Assembly (NCBI RefSeq): GCF_900113605.1
Contig: NZ_FOPY01000006.1
Location: 62,001-126,000, forward strand
Direction: 5' to 3'
Source: Modicisalibacter xianhensis
Lineage (GTDB): Bacteria; Pseudomonadota; Gammaproteobacteria; Pseudomonadales; Halomonadaceae
DNA: 64,000 bases
Shown here: positions 63,378 through 64,000 of the stretch, in pieces
How positions within the stretch are numbered: position 1 is the first letter of the stretch
Layout: each line of letters begins with the position of its first letter
Notes under the pieces: model-generated
Told to the model about the DNA's origin: nothing
Databases searched by the model: none
The model's input: the letters and a program-made list of their open reading frames with translations, nothing else
Position numbers and translations under genes: made by a program

Positions 63378-64000
63378 ATGAAGCTGTTCGACGAGATTCC
63401 CGTCGAGCGTCCGGCCACGCCGCTGCTCGACACCATCGACACGCCTGCTGCCCTGCGCAGCATGAGTTCCACCCAGTTGCGCACCCTGGCCGATGAACTG
63501 CGCGCCTATCTGCTCTACAGCGTGGGCTGCAGCGGCGGGCATTTCGGCGCCGGGCTAGGGGTGGTCGAGCTGACCGTGGCCCTGCACCATGCGCTGGAAA
63601 CGCCATATGACCGGTTGGTCTGGGACGTGGGTCACCAGGCCTACCCGCACAAGATTCTGACTGGACGACGCGAGGCGATGACCACTATTCGCCAGTATGG
63701 CGGGCTGGCGGCGTTTCCCAAGCGTGGCGAGTCGGAATACGACACCTTCGGTGTCGGCCACTCCAGTACCTCGATCAGTGCGGCACTGGGCATGGCGCTG
63801 GCCGCTCGCACCCGCGGCGAGAAGCGCCGCGTCTGTGCGGTGATCGGTGACGGAGCGTTGACGGCGGGCATGGCATTCGAGGCGCTGGCGCATGCCGGCC
63901 ATGTCGATGCCAACCTGCTGGTAATCCTCAACGACAACGAGATGTCGATCTCCGAGAACGTGGGGGGCATGGCCACCTATCTCGCGCGTATCCTCACCAG
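63378..64000 (+). CDS. dxs: 1-deoxy-D-xylulose-5-phosphate synthase, N-terminal part (runs off the window)
   Basis: 207 residues are present and the frame is still open at the window edge. Thiamine-diphosphate enzyme making the first intermediate of the MEP isoprenoid pathway. [21 protein letters not shown]-type stretch near residue 52, [30 protein letters not shown] and the ThDP motif [14 protein letters not shown] with NDNEMSIS identify it. Eleven bases after ispA, whose substrates it ultimately supplies. Confidence 0.96.
   Translation, partial: MKLFDEIPVERPATPLLDTIDTPAALRSMSSTQLRTLADELRAYLLYSVGCSGGHFGAGLGVVELTVALHHALETPYDRLVWDVGHQAYPHKILTGRREAMTTIRQYGGLAAFPKRGESEYDTFGVGHSSTSISAALGMALAARTRGEKRRVCAVIGDGALTAGMAFEALAHAGHVDANLLVILNDNEMSISENVGGMATYLARILT

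Overview
The window is chromosomal DNA of a high-GC gammaproteobacterium, most like the Halomonadaceae (Halomonas and relatives). This rests on protein resemblance and gene order: gyrB then gmhB-glyS-glyQ; the 6S RNA-ygfA-zapA-ygfB-pepP-ubiH-ubiI block; the gshB-tonB-yqgE-ruvX block known from Pseudomonas; and xseB-ispA-dxs. Genes are dense, often overlapping by a few bases. I saw no tRNA, rRNA, CRISPR array, prophage or intact insertion sequence.

Layout. 1-5.7 kb: 3' end of gyrB, a flavin-oxidase-like gene, gmhB, glyS and glyQ. Two perfect 16-bp parS sites lie in front of gmhB, which fits a position close to oriC. 5.8-18.8 kb: a lipopolysaccharide inner-core region (hldD, waaF, an OpgB-like phosphoglycerol transferase, two glycosyltransferases, a LapC/PbgA-like protein, kdkA, a GT9 heptosyltransferase, hldE, waaA, a GT90 enzyme). 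18.9-28.7 kb: ldhA, rpiA, ilvA, a 31-residue membrane peptide with its own promoter, 6S RNA, ygfA, zapA, ygfB, pepP, ubiH and ubiI. 28.8-40.7 kb: ctpA, envC, gpmI, a rhodanese, secB, rsmE, an S1-domain protein, gshB, tonB-like, yqgE, ruvX, an inverted pyrB and a short-chain dehydrogenase.

40.7-51.8 kb is a purine/ureide catabolic island: an IclR regulator, uraD, uraH, puuD, a GntR regulator, two NCS1 permeases, an allantoin/hydantoin racemase, puuE, allE and allA. Together they would import a purine or hydantoin and turn urate through 5-hydroxyisourate, OHCU, allantoin and allantoate to ureidoglycolate and glyoxylate. The enzyme acting on allantoate is not here. A TGTATACA palindrome recurs in front of three transcription units and is a good candidate operator. 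51.8-60.3 kb is more accessory: a PRC-barrel protein, a secreted EF-hand protein, a divergent RidA / D-serine-dehydratase-like pair, an ATP-grasp ligase paired with a CocE/NonD hydrolase, an AT-rich gene-free stretch of about 1 kb and a Crp-family regulator. 60.5-64 kb returns to core genes: serA, xseB, ispA and the start of dxs.

A ~125-bp hairpin-forming repeat occurs twice in inverted orientation (18784-18914 and 51106-51229), each time directly after a stop codon. All functional names come from reading the translated sequence against remembered families; no database search was possible.
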